The notes under the pieces: generated by a model
Database searches by the model: none
What the model was told of the DNA's origin: nothing
The model's input: the letters and a program-made list of their open reading frames with translations, nothing else
Assembly: GCA_949298955.1 (NCBI GenBank)
Contig: CASFYQ010000010.1
Span: 62,001-126,000 of the forward strand
Direction: 5' to 3'
Length of the DNA stretch: 64,000 nucleotides
From: an uncultured Bacteroidales bacterium
Lineage (GTDB): Bacteria; Bacteroidota; Bacteroidia; Bacteroidales; Barnesiellaceae
Program-made: the position numbers and the translations under genes
Part shown: positions 19,720 to 27,976 of the stretch, in pieces
Layout of the letters: each line of letters opens with the position of its first letter
Numbering within the stretch: the first letter of the stretch is position 1

Positions 19720-19884
19720 TAGGAGTGTAGAAATTTTTCATAAACCAATAAAATAGTTTGTTGAACAAGAAGGGGATATTGTACTAATATAATAGTATAT
19801 TTGAGGGGACAATTCTCAAGGTATCCTTAGTAGAGAAGAGAGAAACAGCCATTGCATTTTAACCGAGTCTAATTTTAATACCAA

Positions 19885-21207
19885 ATGAAAAAAATCTTGC
19901 TTTTTCTGTTAGCGGGTATTCTGTTCACAGGGAATGGTTACTCGCAGGAGGCAGTCGACTCGATGAAGATTTTTTATCGTCGAGGGTATCGTCATGTCGA
20001 TTTGTCGTTCCGGGATAACCGGGAGCAGTTGAACCGTTTTTTGGGAACAGTCAGAGAGGCGTTGAAAAACGATCGGGTAGAAAAACTCGTTATCCGTTCG
20101 TATGCCTCGCCCGACGGTGCGGCCGAGGCCAACAAACTGTTAGCAGCCCGGCGGGCCGATGAGCTGAAAGCTTATTTGGTGCGAGAGGGGAACGTGCCTT
20201 CTGATTTGATCGAGCACCATGCCGAAGGTATTGCTTGGGATTTGCTTCGCGAGCAGGTAGCTGCCTCCGACATGGAGGCCCGCGACGAGGTGCTGGATAT
20301 TCTCGACCATACCCCCCTGTGGGTCTATGACGACCAGGGACGGGTAGTCGACAGTCGCAAAAAGCAGTTGATGGATTTGCGAGGTGGCCGCCCCTACCGT
20401 TATATGTTGCAGCATTTCTTCCCCGACTTGCGCAACAGTAGCAACACCGTGCTTTACTTGCGCATTGTCGAAAAGACCGACGAACCGGCCGACGAGAGTC
20501 TGGCCGTGGTGGACAGCGTGCCTGCACAGCCTTCGGCCGAGTCTGAGCCTGCTCCTGTGCAACAGCCCGATACTGTCGCTGCCGAGCCGGCCACAACGAT
20601 TGTTCCGGTTGCACAACCGGCCGATGCGGAGCCTGCCCGCACCTATCCCCGTCACATCTTCGGGATACATGCCGGGTATTGCAATTCGTGGATAACCTCT
20701 TACGGCCTGGCCTCTTCGAATAAACCGGGCTATGAGGCCGGGTTTATCTATCGCTTGGGATTGAGCCGCAACTACCCCTTCTACCTGCGCACGGGGCTTA
20801 ATTTCATCAGCAAGGGATACGAAATCAACGGTTTTGACGACAGCAGCACCACCATCAACTATTTGCAGTTGCCTGTGGGTGTCGATTATACCATCGCGCT
20901 GGGTAAGCATTTGGCGCTGATTCCCTCGGCCGGTCTCTATTACGCTGTGGGCGTGTGGGGCAAGCGCCATATGGGCGATGAAACCGTATGCCTTTTCGGC
21001 CGGGAGGGAGGCTTCTCGCGGCACGATATGGGATTCTTGTGTGGTGTCGATGTAGCTTTCTACCGCTTCTTCGTGGGAGCCGAATACCAGCAGGGACTCA
21101 TCGACATCGACAAGTCCGATAAGGTTTATGGCGATAGCAGTCACATGATTGGTTACAAGCATGTGAAGAACCGTAGTTTTGTAGTGAAAGTGGGCGTTTA
21201 TTTTTAA
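19885..21207 (+). CDS. Outer-membrane protein: N-terminal OmpA-like domain plus C-terminal beta-barrel
   Basis: 440 residues. A signal peptide ends near residue 20 (NGYSQ). Residues ~25-180 resemble an OmpA/peptidoglycan-binding-like fold of the kind seen in Bacteroidetes fimbria-associated proteins (IRSYASPDGAAEANKLLAARR). A Pro/Ala/Glu-rich linker follows (about 205-255), then a ~185-residue outer-membrane barrel that ends in the aromatic residue of VKVGVYF. The domain order is the reverse of classical OmpA. It is followed at 15 bases by the BspA-like lipoprotein and probably co-transcribed, so it may help display or anchor that protein; this is inference. Confidence 0.75.
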   Translation: MKKILLFLLAGILFTGNGYSQEAVDSMKIFYRRGYRHVDLSFRDNREQLNRFLGTVREALKNDRVEKLVIRSYASPDGAAEANKLLAARRADELKAYLVREGNVPSDLIEHHAEGIAWDLLREQVAASDMEARDEVLDILDHTPLWVYDDQGRVVDSRKKQLMDLRGGRPYRYMLQHFFPDLRNSSNTVLYLRIVEKTDEPADESLAVVDSVPAQPSAESEPAPVQQPDTVAAEPATTIVPVAQPADAEPARTYPRHIFGIHAGYCNSWITSYGLASSNKPGYEAGFIYRLGLSRNYPFYLRTGLNFISKGYEINGFDDSSTTINYLQLPVGVDYTIALGKHLALIPSAGLYYAVGVWGKRHMGDETVCLFGREGGFSRHDMGFLCGVDVAFYRFFVGAEYQQGLIDIDKSDKVYGDSSHMIGYKHVKNRSFVVKVGVYF

Positions 21208-21222
21208 TCGGGAGGGATTGTT

Positions 21223-23508
21223 ATGAGAAAGAGTATAACCTGTCTGATTTTAGGAATCTTGTCGCTCGTCTCTTGTACGGAGTATGACGAGATTGCCATG
21301 TGGAATAAAAACGAAGATATGGGCTCGCGGCTCTCGGCACTCGAAGAGCTTTGCAGCCAAATGAATACCAATATCACCTCGTTGCGGCAAATCGTAGAGG
21401 CTTTGCAGGACAACGACTACGTAACGGGTGTCGTGCCGGTGGTGGAAAACGGCCAGACGATAGGCTACACCATCACCTTTACCAAGAGCGGCCCGGTGAC
21501 CATCTATCATGGTCGCGACGGGCAAAGCGGGAGTACGCCCGTAATCGGGGTGAAACAAGATGCCGACGGCCTCTATTACTGGACGCTCGACGGCGATTGG
21601 CTCCTCGATGAGCAAAACAACAAGATTGTGGCTCAGGCTCGTGAAGGCAAGTCGGCCTACGAGCTGGCAGTGGAGAAGGGCTATCAAGGCACACTCGAAG
21701 AGTGGCTGGCCTCGCTCAACGGCAGCACGGGGCAAGATGGCAAATCGGCTTATGAGCTGGCTGTGGAGAAAGGCTATCAAGGCTCGTTAGACGAGTGGTT
21801 GGCCTCGCTCAAAGGCAATACGGGAAACGACGGCAAATCGGCCTATGAGCTGGCCGTCGAAAACGGATATCAGGGGACTTTGGAAGAGTGGCTGGCCTCG
21901 CTCAACGGCAGCACGGGACAGGACGGCAAGTCGGCCTATGAACTGGCTGTCGAGAACGGATATCGGGGGACTTTGGAAGAGTGGCTGGCTTCACTCAAAG
22001 GTAATGCGGGTGACAAGGGAGACGATGGTATCACGCCCCGGTTGGAGATTCGTGCCGACGGATATTGGTACGTCTCTTACGACGAAGGGCAAAGCTGGAC
22101 ACAACTGGGGCAGGCCACGGGTGAGCCTGGGGAGGATGGTGACTCCATGTTTAGCGATATCGACGTTTCCAACCCCGATTATCTGATTCTGACCTTGGCC
22201 GATGGCACTACCGAAATCAAGATTCCTTATTTCCGCGACAAGTTCGACTTGTTGTTTGTTTCGGGAGATGACCGACTGAGAGAGTTGACACTCTACTGCG
22301 GCGCCGGTGCTTCGGTCGAGGCAACCTACGAGCTTACCAATCCGCTCAACGCCTCGGTGGCTATCGAGTGCATTTCGCACAGTGCTTTCCAGGCCACAGT
22401 CGACCAGGCCGGCTCGAAGATTGTCGTTACCGCTCCGGCCGACCCGACAGCGATTGCGGGCCGTAGCGAGATTCTGGTATTTGCCTCGGACGACGAGCGT
22501 ACCATCATGCGCAAACTGGTGATTATGCCGGTGAATTACATTACCTACACGGCTACCGAGCAACTCGATATTACCAATGCCGATTTCCCGGGCGATCCCT
22601 ATTTCTGGGGTCGCGACTGTGAGTTTATCGCCGAGCAGAGCAGCTACGACGCTCTCACCGGCAAGGGCCGCTGGGCCTATGTGGGTACCGTGACGCAGGT
22701 AGAACCCAATGCCTTCAATGGCAGTCAGGCCATACGGAGCCTGGTGCTGCCCGAGGGGATTACCTTCATCGGCGATAATGCCTTCAACAGCAGCGCCCTC
22801 GAGTCGATTGTATTGCCCGAGTCGCTGGTCGAGATAGACCAGTATGCCTTCTCGAAATGTAATCTGACCGAGATTACCTTGCCCGCCAATCTCGAACGGT
22901 TGGGCAGTTCGGCCTTCGACTACGAGGGCACGAGCCGGGTATCGCCGCTGCAAAAGGTGGTGTTCGAGGGCAACAAGCTCGAAACCATCGAGCTGAATAC
23001 CTTCCAATATTGCAAGAGTCTGCAAGAGATTGTTCTGCCCGACGGGCTCAAGACCATTCAATACAATGCCTTTGAAAACTGTACTTCACTGTTGCGCATC
23101 GATATACCCAACAGCGTGACGACCATCGGCAAGTCGGCCTTTGTTTTCTGTACCAGTCTGGAAGAGGCTGTTATCGGCGACGGCGTGACCGAGATAGGCA
23201 GTCGGGCCTTTGGCGAATGTACGGCCCTCAAAACGGTGGTGATAGGCCGAAGTATCCAGAGTATCGGCGATATGGCCTTCAACACGAGAAGTTCGTGGGA
23301 TCAGATGAATTTGGTGTCGGTTACGGTGCTCTTCGACGACATCGACTCGGGTACTTTCCCTGTGCTGGAGACGAGTTCGCGGGGCGTATTCCCCAAGCCC
23401 GGCGGTTGGGACCCGGTGAATTACAAGATTTATGTACCGGCGGGAACCGCAGCCGAGTATAAAAAGAATTGGGCCGATTACAGTTCGCTGATTGTAGAGC
23501 AACCTTAG
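21223..23508 (+). CDS. Surface lipoprotein with collagen-like tandem repeats and BspA-type leucine-rich repeats
   Basis: 761 residues. An SPII signal ends in LSLVSC (Cys18). An N-terminal DUF4988-like coiled segment (about 25-140) is followed by four tandem 31-residue units (142-265) built on GKSAYELAVEKGYQG plus LEEWLASL and a Gly-rich tail. A short collagen-like GDKGDDG segment and a beta-sandwich-like region come next. From about residue 470 to the end there are LRR_5/BspA repeats such as AFNSSALESIVLPESL. BspA proteins bind host matrix or other bacteria. The protein is lipid-anchored and likely surface exposed. Confidence 0.85.
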   Translation: MRKSITCLILGILSLVSCTEYDEIAMWNKNEDMGSRLSALEELCSQMNTNITSLRQIVEALQDNDYVTGVVPVVENGQTIGYTITFTKSGPVTIYHGRDGQSGSTPVIGVKQDADGLYYWTLDGDWLLDEQNNKIVAQAREGKSAYELAVEKGYQGTLEEWLASLNGSTGQDGKSAYELAVEKGYQGSLDEWLASLKGNTGNDGKSAYELAVENGYQGTLEEWLASLNGSTGQDGKSAYELAVENGYRGTLEEWLASLKGNAGDKGDDGITPRLEIRADGYWYVSYDEGQSWTQLGQATGEPGEDGDSMFSDIDVSNPDYLILTLADGTTEIKIPYFRDKFDLLFVSGDDRLRELTLYCGAGASVEATYELTNPLNASVAIECISHSAFQATVDQAGSKIVVTAPADPTAIAGRSEILVFASDDERTIMRKLVIMPVNYITYTATEQLDITNADFPGDPYFWGRDCEFIAEQSSYDALTGKGRWAYVGTVTQVEPNAFNGSQAIRSLVLPEGITFIGDNAFNSSALESIVLPESLVEIDQYAFSKCNLTEITLPANLERLGSSAFDYEGTSRVSPLQKVVFEGNKLETIELNTFQYCKSLQEIVLPDGLKTIQYNAFENCTSLLRIDIPNSVTTIGKSAFVFCTSLEEAVIGDGVTEIGSRAFGECTALKTVVIGRSIQSIGDMAFNTRSSWDQMNLVSVTVLFDDIDSGTFPVLETSSRGVFPKPGGWDPVNYKIYVPAGTAAEYKKNWADYSSLIVEQP
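21646..22017 (+). repeat. Four tandem 93-base units inside the BspA-like gene
   Basis: Units begin at 21646, 21739, 21832 and 21925, each coding 31 residues starting GKSAYELAVE. Units differ by scattered, mostly silent changes. Copy number could change by recombination without breaking the frame. Confidence 0.9.
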
Positions 23509-23521
23509 TACACAGACATAG

Positions 23522-23560
23522 AAACCCCGGCAAGCCTCGCGCCTGCCGGGGTTTGTTTTT
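23522..23560 (+). terminator. Intrinsic terminator after the BspA-like gene
   Basis: Perfect 11-bp stem AAACCCCGGCA / TGCCGGGGTTT followed by GTTTTT. Confidence 0.9.
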
Positions 23561-23592
23561 CAGTCGTTATGTGTGGCTCGTTGCGGGATAGC

Positions 23593-24063
23593 CTATTGAA
23601 GCTTGAAGACAATGGGCATAGTGTATTTCACGTTTACCGGCTTGCCGTCCTGCATGCCGGGTTTCCAGTCAGGGAGCGAGCGCACCACGTCGATGGCGGC
23701 CTGGTCGAGTTCGGGCGTAACGCCTCGCATGACTTGAACATCGGTTACTTTCCCTTGTTTGTCAATGACGAATTGTAGAATCACTCGACCCTCGGTTCGG
23801 CTGTCGATAGCCTTTGGGGGATATTTGAGATTCTTTGCGATGGAATCGAGCAGGGCTTTTGTGCCACCGGGAAACTCGGGCATTATTTCGGCAGCTTCGA
23901 GTACGGGGCTTTCTGTTTGGTCGGGAGCAGATGGGGTGGTTACTGTTTCGGTCGTGATTTCGGACTCGCCGGGAGCGGTCGTTTCGGCTTTGGTGTTGGC
24001 ATTGCAACCGGCAAGCAACAGGGCGATGGCGGCTGTTGCGGTGAATAACAGTTCTTTTTTCAT
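23593..24063 (-). CDS. Lipoprotein with TonB C-terminal domain
   Basis: 156 residues. The lipobox LLLAGC places the lipid-anchored Cys near residue 20. A Thr/Glu-rich spacer leads to a TonB C-terminal domain (about 60-156): MPEFPGGTKALLDSIAKN, EGRVILQFVIDKQGKV and LPDWKPGMQDGKP. Being a lipoprotein, it lacks the inner-membrane anchor of classical TonB, so classical ExbBD-driven energy transfer is unlikely. Its last ~95 residues are nearly identical to the end of the adjacent M56 protein, 33 bases upstream in the same operon. Confidence 0.8.
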   Translation of the reverse strand: MKKELLFTATAAIALLLAGCNANTKAETTAPGESEITTETVTTPSAPDQTESPVLEAAEIMPEFPGGTKALLDSIAKNLKYPPKAIDSRTEGRVILQFVIDKQGKVTDVQVMRGVTPELDQAAIDVVRSLPDWKPGMQDGKPVNVKYTMPIVFKLQ

Positions 24064-24096
24064 TGCAGTAAAATTTTTAAGGTAAATAAATTGGGG

Positions 24097-25365
24097 TCAG
24101 GATAGTTTGAAGACAATGGGCATAGTGTATTTCACGTTTACCGGCTTGCCGTCCTGCATGCCGGGTTTCCAGTCGGGGAGCGAGCGCACCACGTCGATGG
24201 CGGCCTGGTCGAGTTCGGGCGTAACGCCTCGCAGTACCTGAATATCGGATATTTTCCCTTGCTTGTCGACTACGAATTGGAGGATAACCCTCCCTTCGAT
24301 TTGGCGGTCTATGGCCTCCTGTGGGTATTGGAGGTTCCGGGCGATAAACTCGAAAAAGGCTTTACCTCCGCCGGGAAACTCGGGCATTACCTCGGCAGCA
24401 TCGAGTACGGGCTCTTCTTTTTGGCCGGGAGAAGCGGTCGGGGCAGGGTGAGCCTCTTCGGACGGTGAGGTAACGGGGGTGGTGTCGTTTGTCCTTGTCG
24501 GCGACTCCCGGCAACTTTGGCTCCCGACAACGAGTAGGGCAAACAGCGGGATTACCAGCAGATAGCGGTATAGCGACAGGCGTGAAGACTTCGGGTGGTT
24601 AATCATGGCGATGCGCTCCTTCAAAAACGAGTAGTTGAAGGGCATGGCCGATGTGTGCGGCCGTTCGGCTTGGGCCAGGTCGAGCAACAGGTATTGGTAC
24701 GATTTCTTTTCGCTCTCACCGTGCAGGGCAGCCCGATCGGCCAGGCATTCGAGGTTGAGTCGCACCTCTTTCAACAGCAGCCAGGCCACGGGGTTTATCC
24801 AGCAGAGGGCGGCCACCCCTTCGGCCAGCAGAATATCGGCCGAGTGCATTTGCCGGATATGGGCGTATTCGTGTTTCATCACCTGATTCCATGCGGCCGG
24901 ATTTTCGGCAGCCGATGCCGGCAGGAATATCCAGTTGAAAAACGAGCAGGGCTGTGTTTCGTTGGGGCAGATTATCACGTGAAATTTCTCGTGGTTATGT
25001 CGCCTGCCGCTACGTCTTAGCCCGACAATCGACAGTATCCGCACCATCATGCGCAAAACCAGCAGTCCGGCGATGCCTCCGTACACTCCTGCTGCCAGTT
25101 GGTAGAGATTGGGGCCGCTCGTCGCTTCCGGAATCTCGCTCGCACCCACCCGTAGTTCGGGCAATGCGAATTGCAGCGTGGAGGGAAGTACCCTCTCCAT
25201 ACTCGGGATGCGGAACAACGGGTAAACGACGGCAAACAAGAGTATGCTCAGGAGAAAGAGCCGCCTTGCCACCAAGTGCGTATTGTGGTTGAAGAGCCCC
25301 TTGTAGAGCGCATAGCACAGAGCCAGAGCAATGTGAACTTGCAGCAAGTAGAGTAAAAAGTCCAT
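24097..25365 (-). CDS. M56 family membrane metallopeptidase (BlaR1-like) fused to a TonB C-terminal domain
   Basis: 422 residues. Several membrane segments in the first ~115 residues and another near 265 surround the cytosolic zinc protease region with HEYAH (165-169) and the following ADILLAEGVAAL...NPVAW. The C-terminal ~90 residues form a periplasmic TonB-type domain. By family, M56 proteins sense a signal and cleave a BlaI/MecI repressor. The BlaI gene ends 12 bases upstream in the same operon, which supports that pairing. The TonB domain replaces the penicillin-sensor domain of BlaR1, so the signal is probably something other than a beta-lactam. Confidence 0.88.
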   Translation of the reverse strand: MDFLLYLLQVHIALALCYALYKGLFNHNTHLVARRLFLLSILLFAVVYPLFRIPSMERVLPSTLQFALPELRVGASEIPEATSGPNLYQLAAGVYGGIAGLLVLRMMVRILSIVGLRRSGRRHNHEKFHVIICPNETQPCSFFNWIFLPASAAENPAAWNQVMKHEYAHIRQMHSADILLAEGVAALCWINPVAWLLLKEVRLNLECLADRAALHGESEKKSYQYLLLDLAQAERPHTSAMPFNYSFLKERIAMINHPKSSRLSLYRYLLVIPLFALLVVGSQSCRESPTRTNDTTPVTSPSEEAHPAPTASPGQKEEPVLDAAEVMPEFPGGGKAFFEFIARNLQYPQEAIDRQIEGRVILQFVVDKQGKISDIQVLRGVTPELDQAAIDVVRSLPDWKPGMQDGKPVNVKYTMPIVFKLS

Positions 25366-25377
25366 AATATGCGGTTT

Positions 25378-25752
25378 TTATCGGGAGGGGTTACTTTTTT
25401 CTCGTTCAATCATCTCGATGATTTGGCGCAGATCTTCCTCCGAGAGTTTGTTTTCGTGGGCAAAGAACGAGACCATCTCTTTGTAGGAGTCGGAGAAATA
25501 GCTCTTGACAATCCCCGACAGGAACCGCCTTTTGTATTCGTTTTGACTGATTCGGGGCGTGTAGAGGTAGGTATTGCCAATTTTCTCGCTCGACAAATAC
25601 CCTTTTCGTTCCAAATTCTTGACTATCGAGGCGACTGTGGTGTAGGGTGGACGCGGATTCGGCAGTCTTTCCAAAAAGTCTTTGATAATGCCTCGCCCCT
25701 TCTTCCAAATGGCGAGCATCACCTCTTCTTCTTGATGTGTCAGCTTTTCCAT
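25378..25752 (-). CDS. BlaI/MecI/CopY family transcriptional repressor
   Basis: 124 residues. A winged-helix N-terminal domain (LTHQEEEVMLAIWKKG, PYTTVASIVKNLERKGYL) and a C-terminal dimerisation helix region. These proteins bind dyad operators as dimers and are inactivated by cleavage by a partner M56 protease, which is encoded next. It is first in the operon and lies ~35 bases from a palindromic operator overlapping its own promoter, so it is probably autorepressed. Confidence 0.93.
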   Translation of the reverse strand: MEKLTHQEEEVMLAIWKKGRGIIKDFLERLPNPRPPYTTVASIVKNLERKGYLSSEKIGNTYLYTPRISQNEYKRRFLSGIVKSYFSDSYKEMVSFFAHENKLSEEDLRQIIEMIEREKSNPSR

Positions 25753-25782
25753 GGCTCTCTTTTAGTTGTTACGATTGTTTCG

Positions 25783-25805
25783 CAAATCTACGAATTTTTC
25801 GTAGA
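25783..25805 (-). promoter_or_regulatory. BlaI operon promoter with palindromic operator
   Basis: -7 box TAGATTTG on the minus strand (25783-25790), overlapped by a perfect 8+8 dyad TCTACGAA-TTT-TTCGTAGA (25787-25805). Position and symmetry fit a BlaI dimer site that blocks RNA polymerase. Confidence 0.75.
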
Positions 25806-25970
25806 TAAACAAGCATTTTCCTGAGAAAAATTTTAGGATTTTGTTATTTGGTTGATTTGTAGTATTTTACCTATTCCTTCGTGATTGGGAAGATTTGTCT
25901 TTCTCCCGAGAATCTCCGCCTGGTAATTTTGTGGGTATTCCCGGACGTTGTGCCGTAGCACGGACAATCG

Positions 25971-26396
25971 CTACCGAAACACGATGTACTTGCGGGCGAA
26001 GAAATTCCACAGGTAGACGATTGCGGCGGCTACAATTTTGGAGAACATGTAGTGGGTGCCGATGCAGTCGGTAAAGAGCCAGATGAGGGTGTCGTTGAGC
26101 CCGAGTCCCACGATGCCGATTGCGGCGAAGATGAGGAACTCGACGAGGCGGTTTTTGAATTTCGAGTTGTTGAATACCCAGATGCAGCTGATGATGTAGT
26201 TGACCAGCAGTCCCGCGATGAACGAGAGGGTGGCCGAGAGCAGGTAGTGCAGCCCGGCGTACTCGGTGAGGATATAGAGCAGTCCGAAATCGACGATGAA
26301 GGCGAAACCGCCGACAAAGAAATAACGCACGAACTGCACCAGTAGCTTGTCGGTCGAGTCGTAGAACAGTTTCTTGAATATGTGATTTACCTTCAT
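25971..26396 (-). CDS. GtrA family membrane protein
   Basis: 141 residues from ATG 26396; the longer frame upstream overlaps the FAD gene and is rejected. Four membrane segments: [50 protein letters not shown] and [20 protein letters not shown]. This is the full GtrA pattern. GtrA proteins are thought to flip polyprenyl-phosphate-linked sugars for glycan modification. Its start overlaps the stop of the FAD oxidoreductase by 4 bases, so the two are translationally coupled. Confidence 0.9.
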   Translation of the reverse strand: MKVNHIFKKLFYDSTDKLLVQFVRYFFVGGFAFIVDFGLLYILTEYAGLHYLLSATLSFIAGLLVNYIISCIWVFNNSKFKNRLVEFLIFAAIGIVGLGLNDTLIWLFTDCIGTHYMFSKIVAAAIVYLWNFFARKYIVFR

Positions 26397-27973
26397 TTGC
26401 TTTCGTGGTATTCTTCTTCGGTGTTGACCGACCATACGGCACTCTTGTCGTTGTCGCCGGCGGCAATGTGGTCGACGGCCACCATGGCGGTCATCATGGA
26501 GTGGTCCATGTTGTTGTAGCGGTGTTGCCCGTTTCGGCCGATACACCACAGGTTTTCGATGCCGTTAAGGAAATCTTTCACCCGGTCGAGCTCGTAGTAG
26601 CTGCCGAAATAGGAGGGGTAGGCTTTCTTGACCTTGATACGCACCGAGTCAAGCACGTCGGTCGGGTCGATGATGCCGATTTTCGCCAGTTCGCCCACCG
26701 CCATATCGATAAACTCTTTGTCGCTCATTTGCCAGAAGTCGTCGCCTTCGGTGCAGAAATATTCAAGTCCTATCCATACGGTGTTTTCATAATCCTCGAC
26801 CAGATAGGGCGACCAGTTGTTGAATACTTGCAGACGGCCTATGCGCACGTCGCGCTCCTGAATATAAATCCAGGTGTCGGGAATGCGGTTGGCGAAAGTT
26901 TTGATTTTGGTCTGGTTGGTGATGGCAAGTTTTTTCATGAGCAGCCCCACGGTGATGAAATCGCGGTAGGGCAGTTCGCCGGCAATGCGCTTCACCTCGG
27001 CGGGTACCTCGATGCCCCGAATGGCGTGTATGAGGTCTTTGAGGGGGAGCGACGAGAGCAGGTAGTCGCAGGGAACCTCGCGGCGTTCGCCCGAGGGGGA
27101 CTCGACGGTGACGCTTGTCACCCGGTTGTCCTCGACATGAATCTCTTTCACCGGGCTTTCGGTAATCACTTCGCCGCCCCGCCGGCGCACCTCGTCGGCC
27201 ACGGTCTCCCACAGTTGGCCCGGTCCCAGTTTGGGGTAGACAAACTGCTCGATGAGCGAGGTCTCTACCTCTTTGCTGTTCTCTTTCTTGGAGAAACTTT
27301 TTTTGAGCATGTCTTTGAGAATGGCAAATACCGACAGCCCTTTAACTCGCTGGGCTCCCCAGTCGGCTCCCAGTTTCGAGGGGTGTACGCCCCATACCTT
27401 CTCGGTGTAATCTTCGAAAAACATTCGGTAGAGCGGTTTGCCGAACCGGTTGATATAGAAATTCTCGAGCGAGGTTTCGGGTTTCTTGAAGAACACCGAC
27501 CCCATGTACCCGCACCCGGCTTCGATGGTGCGCACCAGCCCCATGTTGGTAAAGGTTTGCAGTTTGAGCGAGATGGGGTAGTCGAAAAATTTGTGCAGAT
27601 AGAAGATGCGCGAGATGCGGTTGCGCACCAGCATCACGCGATCGGTTGTCTCGGGGTCGGGACCTTGGGCGGCAAACGGTTTGTCGGTGGTGTGGAGCAG
27701 CCGGTCGTCGAGCGAGGGTTTCCCTTGCAGCGGCATGATTTCGTTCCACCAGTCGGTCACTCGTTGACTTTTGGAGAAGAAGCGGTGTCCTCCGATGTCC
27801 ATGCGGTTGCCGTGGTAACGCACTGTGCGGGAGATACCTCCGATTTCGCTCGATTCTTCGAATACGATGGGGTGGATATCGGTATGTTTGAGCAGTTCAT
27901 ACGCTCCGGTAAGCCCTGCGGGACCGGCTCCGGCGATGATTGCCTGTTTCGGTTTCTTATCGGTAACGCTCAT
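26393..27973 (-). CDS. FAD/NAD(P)-dependent amine-oxidase-like oxidoreductase
   Basis: 526 residues. Rossmann FAD site [17 protein letters not shown] (12-28), then a Glu-rich continuation and GGHRFFSKS. The rest resembles protoporphyrinogen oxidase, amine oxidase and UDP-galactopyranose mutase relatives (for example MRIGRLQ-type contacts and the end [16 protein letters not shown]). The substrate is not known. Its place between a membrane glycosyltransferase-like gene (3 bases away) and gtrA suggests it acts on a lipid-linked sugar or a nucleotide sugar. Confidence 0.8.
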   Translation of the reverse strand: MSVTDKKPKQAIIAGAGPAGLTGAYELLKHTDIHPIVFEESSEIGGISRTVRYHGNRMDIGGHRFFSKSQRVTDWWNEIMPLQGKPSLDDRLLHTTDKPFAAQGPDPETTDRVMLVRNRISRIFYLHKFFDYPISLKLQTFTNMGLVRTIEAGCGYMGSVFFKKPETSLENFYINRFGKPLYRMFFEDYTEKVWGVHPSKLGADWGAQRVKGLSVFAILKDMLKKSFSKKENSKEVETSLIEQFVYPKLGPGQLWETVADEVRRRGGEVITESPVKEIHVEDNRVTSVTVESPSGERREVPCDYLLSSLPLKDLIHAIRGIEVPAEVKRIAGELPYRDFITVGLLMKKLAITNQTKIKTFANRIPDTWIYIQERDVRIGRLQVFNNWSPYLVEDYENTVWIGLEYFCTEGDDFWQMSDKEFIDMAVGELAKIGIIDPTDVLDSVRIKVKKAYPSYFGSYYELDRVKDFLNGIENLWCIGRNGQHRYNNMDHSMMTAMVAVDHIAAGDNDKSAVWSVNTEEEYHESK

Positions 27974-27976
27974 AGT

